Below are positions 47,422 through 57,294 of a DNA stretch of 64,000 nt, in pieces (position 1 is the first letter of the stretch; every line of letters starts with the position of its first letter). Source of the DNA: Affinundibacterium amnicola (GTDB lineage: Bacteria > Pseudomonadota > Gammaproteobacteria > Burkholderiales > Burkholderiaceae_D); the NCBI RefSeq assembly GCF_014284275.1, contig NZ_JACOFU010000002.1, forward strand, positions 230,524-294,523. Reading direction: 5' to 3'. The position numbers and the translations under genes were made by a program. The notes under the pieces were generated by a model. That model was not told the DNA's origin, searched no databases, and saw nothing but the letters and a program-made list of their open reading frames with translations.

Positions 47422-47711
47422 GTGTGCAAATAATCGATTAGGAAGGTGTCTATTTGCACACCCGACCAAACAATTGATCAGGTAGAAAATAAATAAAATC
47501 AAATCTTAAATTTGCAATGCATAAAAGTCAATTTACAATTTCCATAAACACCATTTTGTGGTTCTGATCACAATAAAAAATACGCTTGAATTTAAGGCAT
47601 GTTGGGTATCAGAAGCGCAATCAATCTGTATCTTCATTGACATTCTCAGCAAAGGCAAATGCTAGTATTCTTTTGTTCTTACATTCATGCCTATTTGACC
47701 TGACTCGCACC

Positions 47712-48390
47712 ATGCTCGACTACCACACGCTAGAAACCCTGCGTACTCATCACCCCGCCTGGCGCTTACTCAATTCACCGCATGCGCCTTTGATTGCCAG
47801 TTTCTTGCAGCGCGTTTTTATTATTCCCAATGTGCGCATGATTGCTGCCATCGATCTTGCCGAAATGTTGGAAGATGATCTCTATGTTTTACGTGAACAA
47901 CTGGGTGAACAGGCTTTTCCTAAGCGTGGCTTGGAGTATTTAAATGATTGGACGGGTAATGATAAAGCCTGGTTACGCAAATTCTATTTGACGGGTTCGG
48001 ATGAAGCGCAGTTTAATCTTAGCTCTGCTAGTGAAAAAATCGATTAACTGGCTGGCGAGTTTGCAGGAGCGCAGCTTTGTTGGGACGGAATCACATCTGC
48101 TCACCTTGTTTGATCTACTCAAACAAATGCAAGAAGGCAGCGAAACAGGCCCTGACAAACGCCTGTTGGATCTACAAAGAAAACGCGATGAGATTGATGC
48201 GTAGATGACGCGCATCAAGAGCGGCGATATCCTGGTACTCGACGATACAGCAGTGAAAGATCGCTTGCTACAATTTAACCAACTAGCACGTGAATTACTA
48301 AGTGATTTTCGTGAAGTGGAGCAAAATTTCCGATGCTTAGATCGACGGGTGCATGAGCATATAACCTTATGGGACGGCGCGAAAGGCATG
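47712..48390 (+). pseudogene. Decayed Wadjet JetA (DUF3375) gene fragment
   Basis: The N-terminal about 225 residues of a DUF3375/JetA protein are recognisable across interrupted frames. MLDYHTLETLRTHHPAWRLL starts at 47712. A one-base insertion in an A6 run near 48031 shifts the frame to SINWLASLQERSFVGTESHLLT. A TAG at 48202 replaces a sense codon, and KSGDILVLDDTAVKDRLLQF and FREVEQNFRCLDRRV then follow. The homology stops near 48388. JetA is the kleisin-like subunit of the Wadjet anti-plasmid SMC complex; JetB, JetC and JetD are not here, so the system is dead. Confidence 0.82.
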
Positions 48391-48514
48391 TTAAAGAAGA
48401 GCAATTATTCAAGCGCCCGCAAGAGAATCATCTGCAAGATCATTTGCGTTTGGAACAAGAACATGTTCGTTTTAGTGCTTTACTAGAAGCGCTCGCTATT
48501 ATCCAAAAAGCTTA
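48391..48514 (+). other. Residual open frame before the SRPBCC gene
   Basis: After the JetA homology ends, a different frame stays open for 40 codons and reads LFKRPQENHLQDHLRLEQEH, then VRFSALLEALAIIQKA, before a TAA at 48512-48514. It has no start codon of its own. It looks like the C-terminal tail of a lost gene fused to the JetA remnant by deletion. The family is not recognisable. Confidence 0.4.
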
Positions 48515-48529
48515 AAAAGGAGACCCGAC

Positions 48530-48949
48530 ATGACGCTAACCACCTGCACTATCGAAGTATCACGTGAATTTTCAGCCTCTGAAGAAACCGTTTTTGATGC
48601 TTGGCTAGACCCACAAAAAGCGGGCAAATTTTTATTTGCCACTCCGGCAGGTATCATGAAAAAAGTCGAGATCGATGCAAAACTTGGCGGGAGATTCAGC
48701 ATCATAGAAACACGCGATGGCGTCGATGTCGATCACGTCGGAATCTATCTAGCAATCGAACGCCCAACTTGCCTGAGATTTAGTTTTGGCGGTGATCCAT
48801 TTCCGACGACCAATGTCACACTAAACATTAGCAAAACAGAATCTGGCTGCGTTTTACATCTGACACATGAAGAGGTTTGGATTGAGTATGAAGCCAGCGT
48901 GATCCAAGGTTGGACGAGTATTTTAGAAAATCTCGCCCAGCTTGTTTAG
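48530..48949 (+). CDS. SRPBCC (AHSA1-like) domain protein
   Basis: A 139-residue START-like protein of the AHSA1 type, with EVSREFSASEETVFDAWLDPQKAGKFLF at the N-terminus and LTHEEVWIEYEASVIQGWTSILENLAQL at the C-terminus. The fold forms a hydrophobic pocket for small ligands. A strong AAGGAG ribosome site precedes the ATG. Such genes often follow an ArsR-type repressor gene, which is missing here, perhaps lost in the deletion that truncated the upstream gene. Confidence 0.85.
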   Translation: MTLTTCTIEVSREFSASEETVFDAWLDPQKAGKFLFATPAGIMKKVEIDAKLGGRFSIIETRDGVDVDHVGIYLAIERPTCLRFSFGGDPFPTTNVTLNISKTESGCVLHLTHEEVWIEYEASVIQGWTSILENLAQLV

Positions 48950-48969
48950 ATTGATCATGCGTACTTCAA

Positions 48970-50877
48970 CTAACCCAAACCACAAGCAAGCGCAATTCGA
49001 TAGGTTATAAAAGACGCCAGATAGGCCAATGCAAACAAATAAGTCGCCATGATAATAGGCATTTTCCAGCCGCCAGTTTCGCGCTTAACCGTTGCTAGTG
49101 TGGACAGGCACTGTGGCGCAAATACATACCAAGCCAATAAAGATAGTGCTGTCGCTAAGCTCCATTGTTGCGCAATCAATGGTGCCAATGCTTCCGCCGT
49201 GTCACTGCTTGCGGCAGCCAATGCGTAAACCGTTCCCAAAGAACTCACTGCAACTTCACGTGCAGCCATACCTGGCACCAATGCGATACTAATTTGCCAG
49301 TTGAAGCCAATAGGTTCAAATACCACCGCCAATGCCTTACCTATGTAACCCGCAAAACTGTACTCAATTGCAGCGCCAGTTGCACCATCTGGGGCACCTG
49401 GATAACTAGCGAGGAACCATAGGGCAATCGTCATAATCATGATAATGCCACCCACCCTGCTCATAAAAATGACCACACGCTGCTTCAGACCAATTAAGAC
49501 ATTTCTCACTGTTGGCAAGTGATAGCTGGGCAATTCCATCATCAATGTACGGATCTGACTTTTTGCGGTGAAGCGTTTTAATACCCATGCGACGGCCAAT
49601 GCACCAATGATGCCTGCGCCATATAAAGCGAACAATACTAATCCCTGTAACTCAAAAAATCCCCAGACTTCGCGCTGAGGAACAAATGCTCCAATCAACA
49701 AGGCATACACAGGCAAACGTGCTGAGCAAGTCATCAATGGTGCGATCAAAATAGTCACCATGCGATCACGTGGATTAGCGATCGTACGCGCGGCCATAAT
49801 GCCTGGAATTGCGCAGGCAAAACTTGAAAGCAGCGGGATAAAAGAGCGTCCAGACAAACCGACGCCACCCATTAAACGGTCAAGCAAAAATGCGGCTCGA
49901 GGTAAGTAACCCGATTCTTCCAAGATCAAAATAAAGAAAAACAAGATCAAAATCTGTGGCAAGAAAACGATTACACCGCCAGCACCAGCAATAATTCCGT
50001 TCACAATCAGACTTTGCAACCAGCCCTCCGGCAACAAGCCAGAAACGGTTTCACCCAACCATTCAGTCGCATCTTTAATCATGTCCATCGGTACATTTGC
50101 CCAGGCAAATACGGCCTGAAACACCAAGAACAAAATAAGTGCCAATAAAAATGGTCCAGCAAACGGATGCAAAACGACGCGATCAATTTTATCGCTGGCC
50201 GTATGGGGAATAATGTCATCCAAGCCCAGCTTGGATAAAATCTGACGCACACGTTCGTGGTCAAGATCGGTGTGCGATTGCACGGTCGGATCTGTATCAG
50301 TCAGATGTGCCTGACTACTTGCTTGATTTAGTGATCCTACATTTCCCAACATCGCCTTCAACTCAGCTTCACCGCCCTGCCGGATACCAACAGTACGCAC
50401 GACAGGAACGCCGAGTTCTTGCGCCAAGGCTTGTTCATCAACATGTACACCGCGCTGCTCAGCCATGTCGGTCATGTTCAGCGCCACCATGCAAGGAATT
50501 CCAAGTCGCTGAACGGCAATCACCAAACGCAAACTACGACGCAAGTTAGTCGCATCGACAACACAAACAACATAATCTGGACGCTTCTCACCTACCGCAT
50601 TCCCATACAATACATCATGCGTTACCCGTTCATCTGGCGAACGTGGGTGCAAACTATATGTACCTGGCAAATCCAATACGCGTATGGTTTTATCGGACGC
50701 TGTTTTAAACCGCCCTTCTTTTCTCTCAACAGTAACACCCGCGTAGTTCGCCACCTTCTGTTTACTGTCAGTCAGCAGATTAAATAATGCTGTTTTACCG
50801 CAATTTGGGTTTCCAACTAAGGCAACTAATGGACCACTCGCATGAAAATGGACTACCGAAGGCTTTACTTGTTTCAT
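48970..50877 (-). CDS. feoB: Ferrous iron transporter FeoB
   Basis: A 635-residue inner-membrane Fe(II) transporter. The cytosolic G domain has G1 GNPNCGKT (22-29), G3 DLPGTYSL and G4 NMTD. Membrane domains follow, with the conserved RSFIPLLSSFACAIPGIMAAR and TCSARLPVYALLIGAF segments and a second Gate domain (GMAAREVAVSSLG). Somewhat shorter than E. coli FeoB, typical of betaproteobacteria. It overlaps feoA by 4 bp. feoC is not seen. Confidence 0.95.
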   Translation of the reverse strand: MKQVKPSVVHFHASGPLVALVGNPNCGKTALFNLLTDSKQKVANYAGVTVERKEGRFKTASDKTIRVLDLPGTYSLHPRSPDERVTHDVLYGNAVGEKRPDYVVCVVDATNLRRSLRLVIAVQRLGIPCMVALNMTDMAEQRGVHVDEQALAQELGVPVVRTVGIRQGGEAELKAMLGNVGSLNQASSQAHLTDTDPTVQSHTDLDHERVRQILSKLGLDDIIPHTASDKIDRVVLHPFAGPFLLALILFLVFQAVFAWANVPMDMIKDATEWLGETVSGLLPEGWLQSLIVNGIIAGAGGVIVFLPQILILFFFILILEESGYLPRAAFLLDRLMGGVGLSGRSFIPLLSSFACAIPGIMAARTIANPRDRMVTILIAPLMTCSARLPVYALLIGAFVPQREVWGFFELQGLVLFALYGAGIIGALAVAWVLKRFTAKSQIRTLMMELPSYHLPTVRNVLIGLKQRVVIFMSRVGGIIMIMTIALWFLASYPGAPDGATGAAIEYSFAGYIGKALAVVFEPIGFNWQISIALVPGMAAREVAVSSLGTVYALAAASSDTAEALAPLIAQQWSLATALSLLAWYVFAPQCLSTLATVKRETGGWKMPIIMATYLFALAYLASFITYRIALACGLG

Positions 50878-51227
50878 GCAGCAACCTTATCTTGTAAAAC
50901 ATTCACTAACACACAAGCTGCTTCTGCTTTACGTAGGGCAAAAGTCGATAAACCTATTCGAATGACCAATGGATCACCACCTAATGCACCTCGTGCCATC
51001 AATGTCACGGGCTCGCCTGCGATAAAACCAATATCTTCTAACTGCGTTTGCCACTCTGGCATATCAGTTGGCGCGACCAATTGACGAACAACACATTTCT
51101 CACCAATCATAATTTCAGACAGACTTTTGATACGTTCGGAGCCCACATGCGAAGTACGAACAGATGCTGCCTGCGTTTGGGCATCGATATCTGTATGCAT
51201 TGCTATCTTGATATTTGCTGAGTTCAT
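50874..51227 (-). CDS. feoA: Ferrous iron transport protein FeoA
   Basis: A 117-residue protein with a C-terminal SH3-like FeoA domain (QLEDIGFIAGEPVTLMARGALGGDPLVIRIGLSTFALRKAEA). The about 35-residue N-terminal extension is longer than in E. coli FeoA (75 residues). It stimulates FeoB. The ATG start is 40 bp downstream of a Fur-box-like site, so feoAB is probably induced by iron shortage. Confidence 0.92.
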   Translation of the reverse strand: MNSANIKIAMHTDIDAQTQAASVRTSHVGSERIKSLSEIMIGEKCVVRQLVAPTDMPEWQTQLEDIGFIAGEPVTLMARGALGGDPLVIRIGLSTFALRKAEAACVLVNVLQDKVAA

Positions 51228-51269
51228 GGTCTTGCGCTCTTAAAGAAGTTTCTCTCGAAGCAAAACTAT

Positions 51270-51288
51270 AAACGAGAATCATTCTTAT
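51270..51288 (-). promoter_or_regulatory. Fur-box-like site upstream of feoA
   Basis: The core GAGAATCATTCTTA closely resembles the GATAATGATAATCATTATC Fur consensus, with the symmetric GAATCATTC centre. It lies about 43-61 bp before the feoA start codon, where the promoter is expected. Confidence 0.72.
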
Positions 51289-51567
51289 GTAAATCAAAGA
51301 CGAGCTTCTCGTAAGGTCAAATTTCTTACGCAAGATCAATAGTTTATAAAATATTTACGACAAACACGAAAATGCTGGTGAGTGATTATAGGGACCAATG
51401 AAAAACCTCTCCGAACCAATAATCTCGATATCCAGAACTTGCTCAATTCATTAGAAAATTTCTAGCGATCCTAAATTGAGTCCAATCAAGGAAAAAACAT
51501 GATAGAGGTCTATAATGAAGCATTCCTTTCTGCTGCAAAGCCTCTCCTCTTCTAAGAAAAAAACCCC
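51289..51567. other. Intergenic region feoA / nrdJ
   Basis: Together with the Fur-like site this makes a 340-bp divergent region without genes. A TATAAT at 51511-51516 could be the -10 of nrdJ, although a matching -35 is not evident. The nrdJ start has no clear Shine-Dalgarno sequence. I could not identify a cobalamin riboswitch or NrdR boxes by eye. Confidence 0.45.
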
Positions 51568-54057
51568 ATGAATGCCAACGAAAAAATGCTAGGAATTACT
51601 GATATGTCCCCACAAGAAATCTCTCTAGACGTACTTCTTGAAAAGTATGCAAAAGGCGATGAATCAAGCATTCACGATGTACAAGCACGCGTTGCAAAAG
51701 CATTAGCGACCGTCGAGGCGCCTGACTACCAAGCCTATTACGAAGAAAAATTCTTATGGGCACAAAAAAATGGCTTCGTGCCAGCTGGTCGCATTAATTC
51801 CGCTGCGGGCATGGATTTACACGCAACCCTGATCAATTGCTTCGTGCAACCAGTTGGAGACTCAGTTTCCAGCACGACGAATGGTAAACCAGGTATCTAC
51901 ACCGCACTTTCAGATGCTGCTGAAACCATGCGTCGCGGTGGCGGTGTTGGCTACGATTTTTCGACCATACGCCCGAAAGATGCGCTGGTAAGAGGTACCC
52001 GCTCACGCGCTTCTGGCCCAGTATCTTTCATGCAAGTATTCAATGCATCTTGTTCAACCGTAGAATCAGCGGGTGCGCGTCGCGGCGCGCAGATGGGTGT
52101 GCTTCGTTGCGACCACCCAGATATTCTTGAGTTCATTCACGCAAAAGATCAAGGTGGCCTGACTAATTTTAATATTTCCATTGGTGTAACCGACGAATTC
52201 ATGAACGCCGTCGCTAATGACACCGACTTTACCCTGACACATAAAGCAGAACCTAGCAAAGATAAAAAGGATGCAGGTGCTTATCAGGGTGAATCTGGCT
52301 TGTGGATTTATCAAACCGTGAAAGCGCGTGATCTGTGGGATGCCGTCATGAAATCGACCTACGATCATGCGGAACCTGGGATTTTATTTTTATCTCGCAT
52401 TAATGCAGAAAATAATTTGTACTACTGCGAAACAATTGAAGCGACCAATCCTTGTGGCGAACAACCACTACCAGATTATGGTTGCTGCTGCCTCGGATCG
52501 ATCAATCTCACACGATTTGCAAAATCAGCTTTCACTGAACAAGCGAGCTTTGACTTTGAGGCATTTCAAGCCGTCGTCGCAGTTGCTACTCGTATGTTAG
52601 ACAATGTGCTGGATGCAACCGCATGGCCACTTCAACAGCAACAAGATGAAGCGATGTCAAAACGCCGCGTTGGACTGGGCTTTTTAGGTTTAGGTAGTGT
52701 CATGGTGATGCTAGGCTTACGTTACGACTCCGCAGCAGGACGTGCTTTCGCACAAAATGTTGCTGAAGTTATGCGCGATACCGCCTATTTATCATCCGTC
52801 GAGCTTGCCAAAGAAAAAGGCGCATTCCCACTATTTGACAGTGAACGCTATTTACAAGGTGCATTTGCCCAACGCTTACCCGACGCACTGCGTCAACAAA
52901 TAGCTCAGCATGGCCTGCGCAATTCACATTTATTATCGATTGCTCCAACTGGTACCATCACATTGGCTTTCGCAGACAATGCGTCAAATGGTATCGAACC
53001 AGCATTTTCTTGGGTGTATAACCGCAAAAAACGCATGGCAGTTGGTGACAGTAAAATTTATGAGGTGGCAGATCATGCCTGGCGCCTATATCGCCATCTC
53101 GGCAATGATGTTTCTGATGATAGTAAATTGCCTGCAGCTTTTGTCACTGCACTCAATATGTCTGCCAACGATCACATGATGATGCTGCAAGCGGTGCAAC
53201 CTTATGTCGACTCTGCGATTTCCAAGACCGTCAACGTGCCAGCGGATTATCCCTATGAAGATTTCCAAAATCTGTATCTAGATGCATGGCGAGCTGGCCT
53301 TAAAGGATTGGCAACCTATAGACCAAACAATATTCTCGGTAGCGTATTATCGGTAAGCACAGAGGCTACAACACCCACAACAAAATTGATCCCAGACGAC
53401 GACTTACTACGCAAGCAATTTGATGGGCGTCCATTCGGTGATTTAGAATCCGTCACTTCAAAAGTTCAATACATGACCTATGAGGGTAAAAAAACGGTCT
53501 ATCTGACAGTGAGCTTCATTCATGTACAAGGCACCGTGGGCGGCGAGCCAGCAACGATAGAACGCCCATTTGAGTTCTTCATGCCAGCAGGACAGAAGAA
53601 CGATGGCCAGCAATGGATTTCTGCCAGCATGCGTCTGCTGTCTATGGCTGCGCGATCAGGTGGTTCGATTGCAAAAGCACTTGCCGATATGCGCGAAGTA
53701 GTGTGGGATAAAGGTACCGTACGCTGCGGTATGATCACCAAAGATGATGGTTCACAAGCACCGCTGTTTCACGAATCAGAAGTCGCTGCAATTGGCTACT
53801 CATTACAAAGAATATTGATGAAACGGGGTTTCCTTGATGCGAGTGGCAATCAAGTTCCTATCGTCGTTCTGGCAGAAAAATTCAAAAACAAACAGCTGGC
53901 TTACAGCATGGATGATCTGGCCTATGAAGTTGAATCTACACCGATGACCTATACCGCAACAGGTAAAAAATGCCCCGACTGCGGAGCATATGCTTTACAA
54001 AAAATCGATGGTTGTTCGCGCTGCATTTCATGCGGCTATGTTGGTGCATGTGGTTGA
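51568..54057 (+). CDS. nrdJ: Class II (B12-dependent) ribonucleotide reductase
   Basis: An 829-residue adenosylcobalamin-dependent reductase that turns ribonucleotides into deoxyribonucleotides with or without oxygen. It shows the substrate-site region [13 protein letters not shown], the radical-site motif [17 protein letters not shown], the [13 protein letters not shown] segment and the late [22 protein letters not shown]. The C-terminus ends in a four-Cys zinc ribbon ([28 protein letters not shown] region), as in long NrdJ proteins. A Tn7-like element begins 28 bp after its stop codon. Confidence 0.95.
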   Translation: MNANEKMLGITDMSPQEISLDVLLEKYAKGDESSIHDVQARVAKALATVEAPDYQAYYEEKFLWAQKNGFVPAGRINSAAGMDLHATLINCFVQPVGDSVSSTTNGKPGIYTALSDAAETMRRGGGVGYDFSTIRPKDALVRGTRSRASGPVSFMQVFNASCSTVESAGARRGAQMGVLRCDHPDILEFIHAKDQGGLTNFNISIGVTDEFMNAVANDTDFTLTHKAEPSKDKKDAGAYQGESGLWIYQTVKARDLWDAVMKSTYDHAEPGILFLSRINAENNLYYCETIEATNPCGEQPLPDYGCCCLGSINLTRFAKSAFTEQASFDFEAFQAVVAVATRMLDNVLDATAWPLQQQQDEAMSKRRVGLGFLGLGSVMVMLGLRYDSAAGRAFAQNVAEVMRDTAYLSSVELAKEKGAFPLFDSERYLQGAFAQRLPDALRQQIAQHGLRNSHLLSIAPTGTITLAFADNASNGIEPAFSWVYNRKKRMAVGDSKIYEVADHAWRLYRHLGNDVSDDSKLPAAFVTALNMSANDHMMMLQAVQPYVDSAISKTVNVPADYPYEDFQNLYLDAWRAGLKGLATYRPNNILGSVLSVSTEATTPTTKLIPDDDLLRKQFDGRPFGDLESVTSKVQYMTYEGKKTVYLTVSFIHVQGTVGGEPATIERPFEFFMPAGQKNDGQQWISASMRLLSMAARSGGSIAKALADMREVVWDKGTVRCGMITKDDGSQAPLFHESEVAAIGYSLQRILMKRGFLDASGNQVPIVVLAEKFKNKQLAYSMDDLAYEVESTPMTYTATGKKCPDCGAYALQKIDGCSRCISCGYVGACG

Positions 54058-54091
54058 TTGTAGACAATCAAGACTGCAAAGCTTGTGTGGG

Positions 54092-54178
54092 GGACACCAT
54101 AAAGCGGAACTTGGCCACCATAAAGCGGAACTAACGGACACCATAAAGCGGAACTAACGGACACCATAAAGCGGAACT
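54092..54178 (+). repeat. Four tandem TnsB-type binding sites at transposon end
   Basis: GGACACCATAAAGCGGAACT occurs at 54092, 54136 and 54159, and with one mismatch (GGCCACC...) at 54113. Spacing between starts is 21, 23 and 23 bp, so all lie on roughly the same helical face. The array begins 6 bp inside the terminal TGT. Closely packed 20-22-bp repeats at the very end are the hallmark of TnsB sites in Tn7-like elements. Confidence 0.88.
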
Positions 54179-54200
54179 TCTTTTTTATGATTAAATGAAT

Positions 54201-54230
54201 AATGCCAGCGAAATTCACTGGCATTATTTT
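54201..54230 (+). terminator. Hairpin inside the transposon end
   Basis: AATGCCAG pairs with CTGGCATT, then ATTATTTT follows. It lies just after the TnsB-type repeats and could stop read-through from nrdJ. A near-identical hairpin is at 54923-54955. Confidence 0.65.
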
Positions 54231-54472
54231 GAGTAAGTACAAAACCTTAATATTTGCTTCTTTTCAATTAAAGATGCAGTAAATAAGTAAGTAGATGAAA
54301 AGCAGTCTCAGCTATTCCTTATCGATTTTGTTATATCATTGTCTTCAAAGCGCACCCAGTTTAATGCAAATTTCATACGTATTTGGTGATAAAGAAAGCA
54401 GACAAGTTAGTCTTTAGTATTTTTTACATTATCATCTTAAGAATTAAAAAGCAAAAACTTAAAGGAGTTTTT

Positions 54473-54790
54473 ATGGCTGTCACTGGAGCAACACAACAAC
54501 AATACAAAGACTTTCTCACGAACGGTGGCACGTTGACATTCACGATTGATGCCAACGACATCTCGCCCGACAACGCATTCGAAAACTTCTCGCTCATTAA
54601 ACCTTACTTACATACTGGTTTTGAGCTTCGTCCATCTTCTATAATTCATGAACCCCAAGAAGCAGCTCAGATTTATGTATATGGGGATTCGTGGACGAGA
54701 GTGGTTACCACTGTGTACCGTAACGGCGGAAAAATCGTCTACAAAAAACTAAATTCAGGTGTTTTTCAGGCAGAGTGTACAATCCCTTAG
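54473..54790 (+). CDS. Hypothetical protein between the two transposon ends
   Basis: A 105-residue soluble protein that starts at 54473 after a strong AAAGGAG ribosome site. It begins MAVTGATQQQYKDFLTNGGT and has no membrane span or signal peptide. The middle (FEPLRPSSIIHEPQEAAQIY-like in character) and C-terminus (TVYRNGGKIVYKKLNSGVFQ) suggest a small alpha/beta domain. It lies between the outer end (54086) and an inner copy of the same end (54874), so it may belong to a separate or nested element. I do not recognise its family. Confidence 0.6.
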   Translation: MAVTGATQQQYKDFLTNGGTLTFTIDANDISPDNAFENFSLIKPYLHTGFELRPSSIIHEPQEAAQIYVYGDSWTRVVTTVYRNGGKIVYKKLNSGVFQAECTIP

Positions 54791-54873
54791 GTTTTACAAC
54801 TCGAAGTGATATAACTTCGTGACGCAGCTTTATTCAAGTAGTCACCTCTCTTACAACGTCTGCTATGGACGAC

Positions 54874-54899
54874 TGTGGGGGACACCATAAAGCGGAACT
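54874..54899 (+). repeat. Second, single-site copy of the transposon end
   Basis: These 26 bp are identical to 54086-54111, including the terminal TGTGGGGG and one full 20-bp TnsB-type site. The following about 55 bp (54900-54955) also match the sequence behind the outer array (54180-54235), with few substitutions. So this is a diverged duplicate with one repeat instead of four. Confidence 0.88.
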
Positions 54900-54922
54900 A
54901 CTTTTTTAATGATTAAATGAAT

Positions 54923-54955
54923 AATGCCAGTGAAACTCACTGGCATTGTTTTTTT
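54923..54955 (+). terminator. Rho-independent terminator in the inner end copy
   Basis: AATGCCAGTGA pairs perfectly with TCACTGGCATT around AAC, followed by GTTTTTTT. It is downstream of the 105-residue ORF and lies 90 bp beyond the stop of the convergent 749-residue gene. Confidence 0.85.
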
Positions 54956-55044
54956 GGTAGCTTTGATATCTCGACAATCTTTGAAAAGCAGGCATAACAT
55001 TGTTGTTATCGAGCAGTTCAGGCAAACGCACTGTAGAACCTTCT

Positions 55045-57294
55045 CTAATTCGAATTGCCTACTCCGGTGGCCGTCGCGCGCTGTTTAGCCCTTATATTCT
55101 CATAGGTTTCTTTAAGCAAAATCGACCCCTGATGTGCATAGGCATTACAAATAAATTCAGCATCATCGACCGCACCTGCATCAGCCAAACACATTACACA
55201 ATTAATAATGTCTGCCCTATCAAAGTCCGGCAAGAAACCGAGCAAAGCGGCTTTAAACACCTTTGCCACTTCCGAAGGATAACTGCTTGCAAGACGGGCT
55301 AGATGTTCAATCAATATATACCCGTGATGTTCAACCTGAGCGTTTGGTGCAACCTCAACGAGAGCAGTCAAAAGCTCAGAATCAAATTCTTGAACAAATG
55401 CGACAAGTTGGGTTAACGCTGACTGTAATTCTGGCGAGTGCGTGTTACTTTCACGCATTTGTTCTGATACACGAAGCCAGAATGCTATAATTTTCGGCGC
55501 ATGGGCTGAGTATCCTTCACTTCTAAGTGTCCAGAAGAACCAACAAAGGCGCCGCAACTCTTTTAGTTTGAGTTCTATAATCAGCTCTGCGAATAGTCCA
55601 TTATCTAAACTCTCCATTCCTTGAAGATAAGCAAGTCCCAGAAACTGAATCGCTCTATCTGATACTTGGTCAGGTAATCCGTCAGCGAAGAGCATTTTGC
55701 GCAGGTGCCCACCTTCAACTAACTTTTTATAGAACCAGTCATAGAGATATCTCTGATAGGAAAAACCCTGAGCAGAACATCGCCACGCGACCTCGTTCGA
55801 GGAAGCAAAAAGACGATGGAAGTTTGATTCTGTCCATTGAGAATTGATATAGTGTAAGTTTACGCAATACAATCCTGCTAGGGTTGCAAATTCTACGTTC
55901 TGTCCTTGCTCGCTGCTAGACAGCTCAGAATCAAATATTGGTCCGAAAATACTCCAAGAATCATTATTCAAGGAACCAGATGCCAATTCCTCACGACGAA
56001 CTGCCAACGCCAGATAAATAAGAGCTTCGAGAATACGCCCCCTCGCCGAGTTAATTGCCCGAGTAACAGCGTCATTTGATACTTCTGCAGGACTTGGGAC
56101 TTGTGCGCCAAGAATTCTACTAAGTACCTCGACAAATGAATCATATAGTTGAATTGGAAGGTGCCTCTCAGCACTAGTCGCACTCTTCACTAATTCAGCA
56201 ATGTCTGAGACGACCCAACTCACCGATGGTTCCCAACCTTCAGTGTTTTGATTGTTGAGTTCATATATGAATTCGGTTTTTGAAACAATTTCACTTATTG
56301 CCTTAACCGTTGCATCCCAATTAATATCTTGTTTATCATCCGCCCACCGCTCTTTCAGCCCACGAAGCAGGCCATGCTGATAGGGACGCGCCAAATCAAC
56401 GAACAATTCTATGGATTCACCGAATCCATCGTGACTAGCTCTCACTGCTGTTGTTAAAGATGAAGCTAGTCCTCTATAACTTGGGCCATCTAAATCTTCG
56501 GGCGCAGGCGAAAAATTACTAAGGAAACGAATTAATTCCTCTTTAGACATTGCAATCAGTTCGTCAGAAGCTAATGGGCTTCGCTCTCCGACCCATCCAC
56601 TATTTGAATAGAAATGAAAATCAGGATGCTCGCGAACTGGCCCATATTGCTCAACTAGACGTTGATACTTTTCGTCAAGCTCAGAATCTCCTAATCCAGA
56701 GGCTGCATACAAAAGGTCTCGCTTAAAGCTTTCATCGCGTTCAACTTGCCTCGAATCATCAGTCCAATCACCTCTAAAATTATCTATAATACAAAGAAAC
56801 TTATCCCTTTCTGTCGCCGAAAATTTCGCAAATGATTTCTTAATAAACCCATATATTTCATGCCAGTAAGGATGTTCATAAAACCACCCATCTTTAGCAT
56901 AATCCCAAAAACTACCTCCAACAGTTCGATAGTTTTCTCCACAAACAAATATGCCAATACGAATCAGAGTCTGATACGGAGAAAGTAACAATGTCTTCAC
57001 TATCATTCTTGAATCATCGGTATCTATCACGGTTGCACCCAACGCTGCATCCCTTACCGCATTCACGAGCGCTGAACGATAATCATCAATATGTGAATCT
57101 TGTTCATGGTCTTCGATTGCCGACCGCCAGGCATATGAGTATTTATCTTCTTCGACTGTTCCAATATACTCTGCTAACCGACGTGTCAAGAGTTCCAAAC
57201 CAGAGTACCCGCACCTTTCACCGATTTTTCTGGATGACAATTTAAGCACTTCACCAAGTTGATAACTTTTTAACACTCCTTTTTTCTTAATCAT
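55045..57294 (-). CDS. Large alpha-helical partner of SIR2 protein, function unknown
   Basis: A 749-residue protein without signal peptide or membrane spans, rich in Leu, Glu and Arg, and apparently built of alpha-helical repeats throughout. It has no P-loop, HNH or other catalytic motif that I can see. The C-terminal about 180 residues (for example LKLKELRRLCWFFWTLRSEGYS) may match DUF4020, a family I recall in association with SIR2 proteins; I could not test this. Its ATG overlaps the SIR2 stop by 8 bp and has its own GAGGGAG ribosome site. It could be a sensor or scaffold for the SIR2 effector. Confidence 0.75.
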   Translation of the reverse strand: MIKKKGVLKSYQLGEVLKLSSRKIGERCGYSGLELLTRRLAEYIGTVEEDKYSYAWRSAIEDHEQDSHIDDYRSALVNAVRDAALGATVIDTDDSRMIVKTLLLSPYQTLIRIGIFVCGENYRTVGGSFWDYAKDGWFYEHPYWHEIYGFIKKSFAKFSATERDKFLCIIDNFRGDWTDDSRQVERDESFKRDLLYAASGLGDSELDEKYQRLVEQYGPVREHPDFHFYSNSGWVGERSPLASDELIAMSKEELIRFLSNFSPAPEDLDGPSYRGLASSLTTAVRASHDGFGESIELFVDLARPYQHGLLRGLKERWADDKQDINWDATVKAISEIVSKTEFIYELNNQNTEGWEPSVSWVVSDIAELVKSATSAERHLPIQLYDSFVEVLSRILGAQVPSPAEVSNDAVTRAINSARGRILEALIYLALAVRREELASGSLNNDSWSIFGPIFDSELSSSEQGQNVEFATLAGLYCVNLHYINSQWTESNFHRLFASSNEVAWRCSAQGFSYQRYLYDWFYKKLVEGGHLRKMLFADGLPDQVSDRAIQFLGLAYLQGMESLDNGLFAELIIELKLKELRRLCWFFWTLRSEGYSAHAPKIIAFWLRVSEQMRESNTHSPELQSALTQLVAFVQEFDSELLTALVEVAPNAQVEHHGYILIEHLARLASSYPSEVAKVFKAALLGFLPDFDRADIINCVMCLADAGAVDDAEFICNAYAHQGSILLKETYENIRAKQRATATGVGNSN

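Noticed and set aside
47422..47502. N-terminal extension giving a lipoprotein-like signal on the DUF805 protein
   Set aside because: The only start in that frame is a TTG without ribosome site; the CLVGC box is probably chance.
51360..51567. Cobalamin riboswitch upstream of nrdJ
   Set aside because: I could not find the conserved B12-box pattern by eye; the segment is too AT-rich and short for a convincing call.
54092..54178. Tandem 20-bp repeats as a CRISPR array
   Set aside because: The spacing between repeats is only 1-3 bp, so there is no room for spacers; the position at a transposon end explains them as TnsB-type sites.
57287..57294. SIR2 and 749-residue genes as one frameshifted gene
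   Set aside because: The second gene has its own GAGGGAG ribosome site and ATG overlapping the first stop, a normal coupled arrangement. A fused ancestor remains possible but is not needed.
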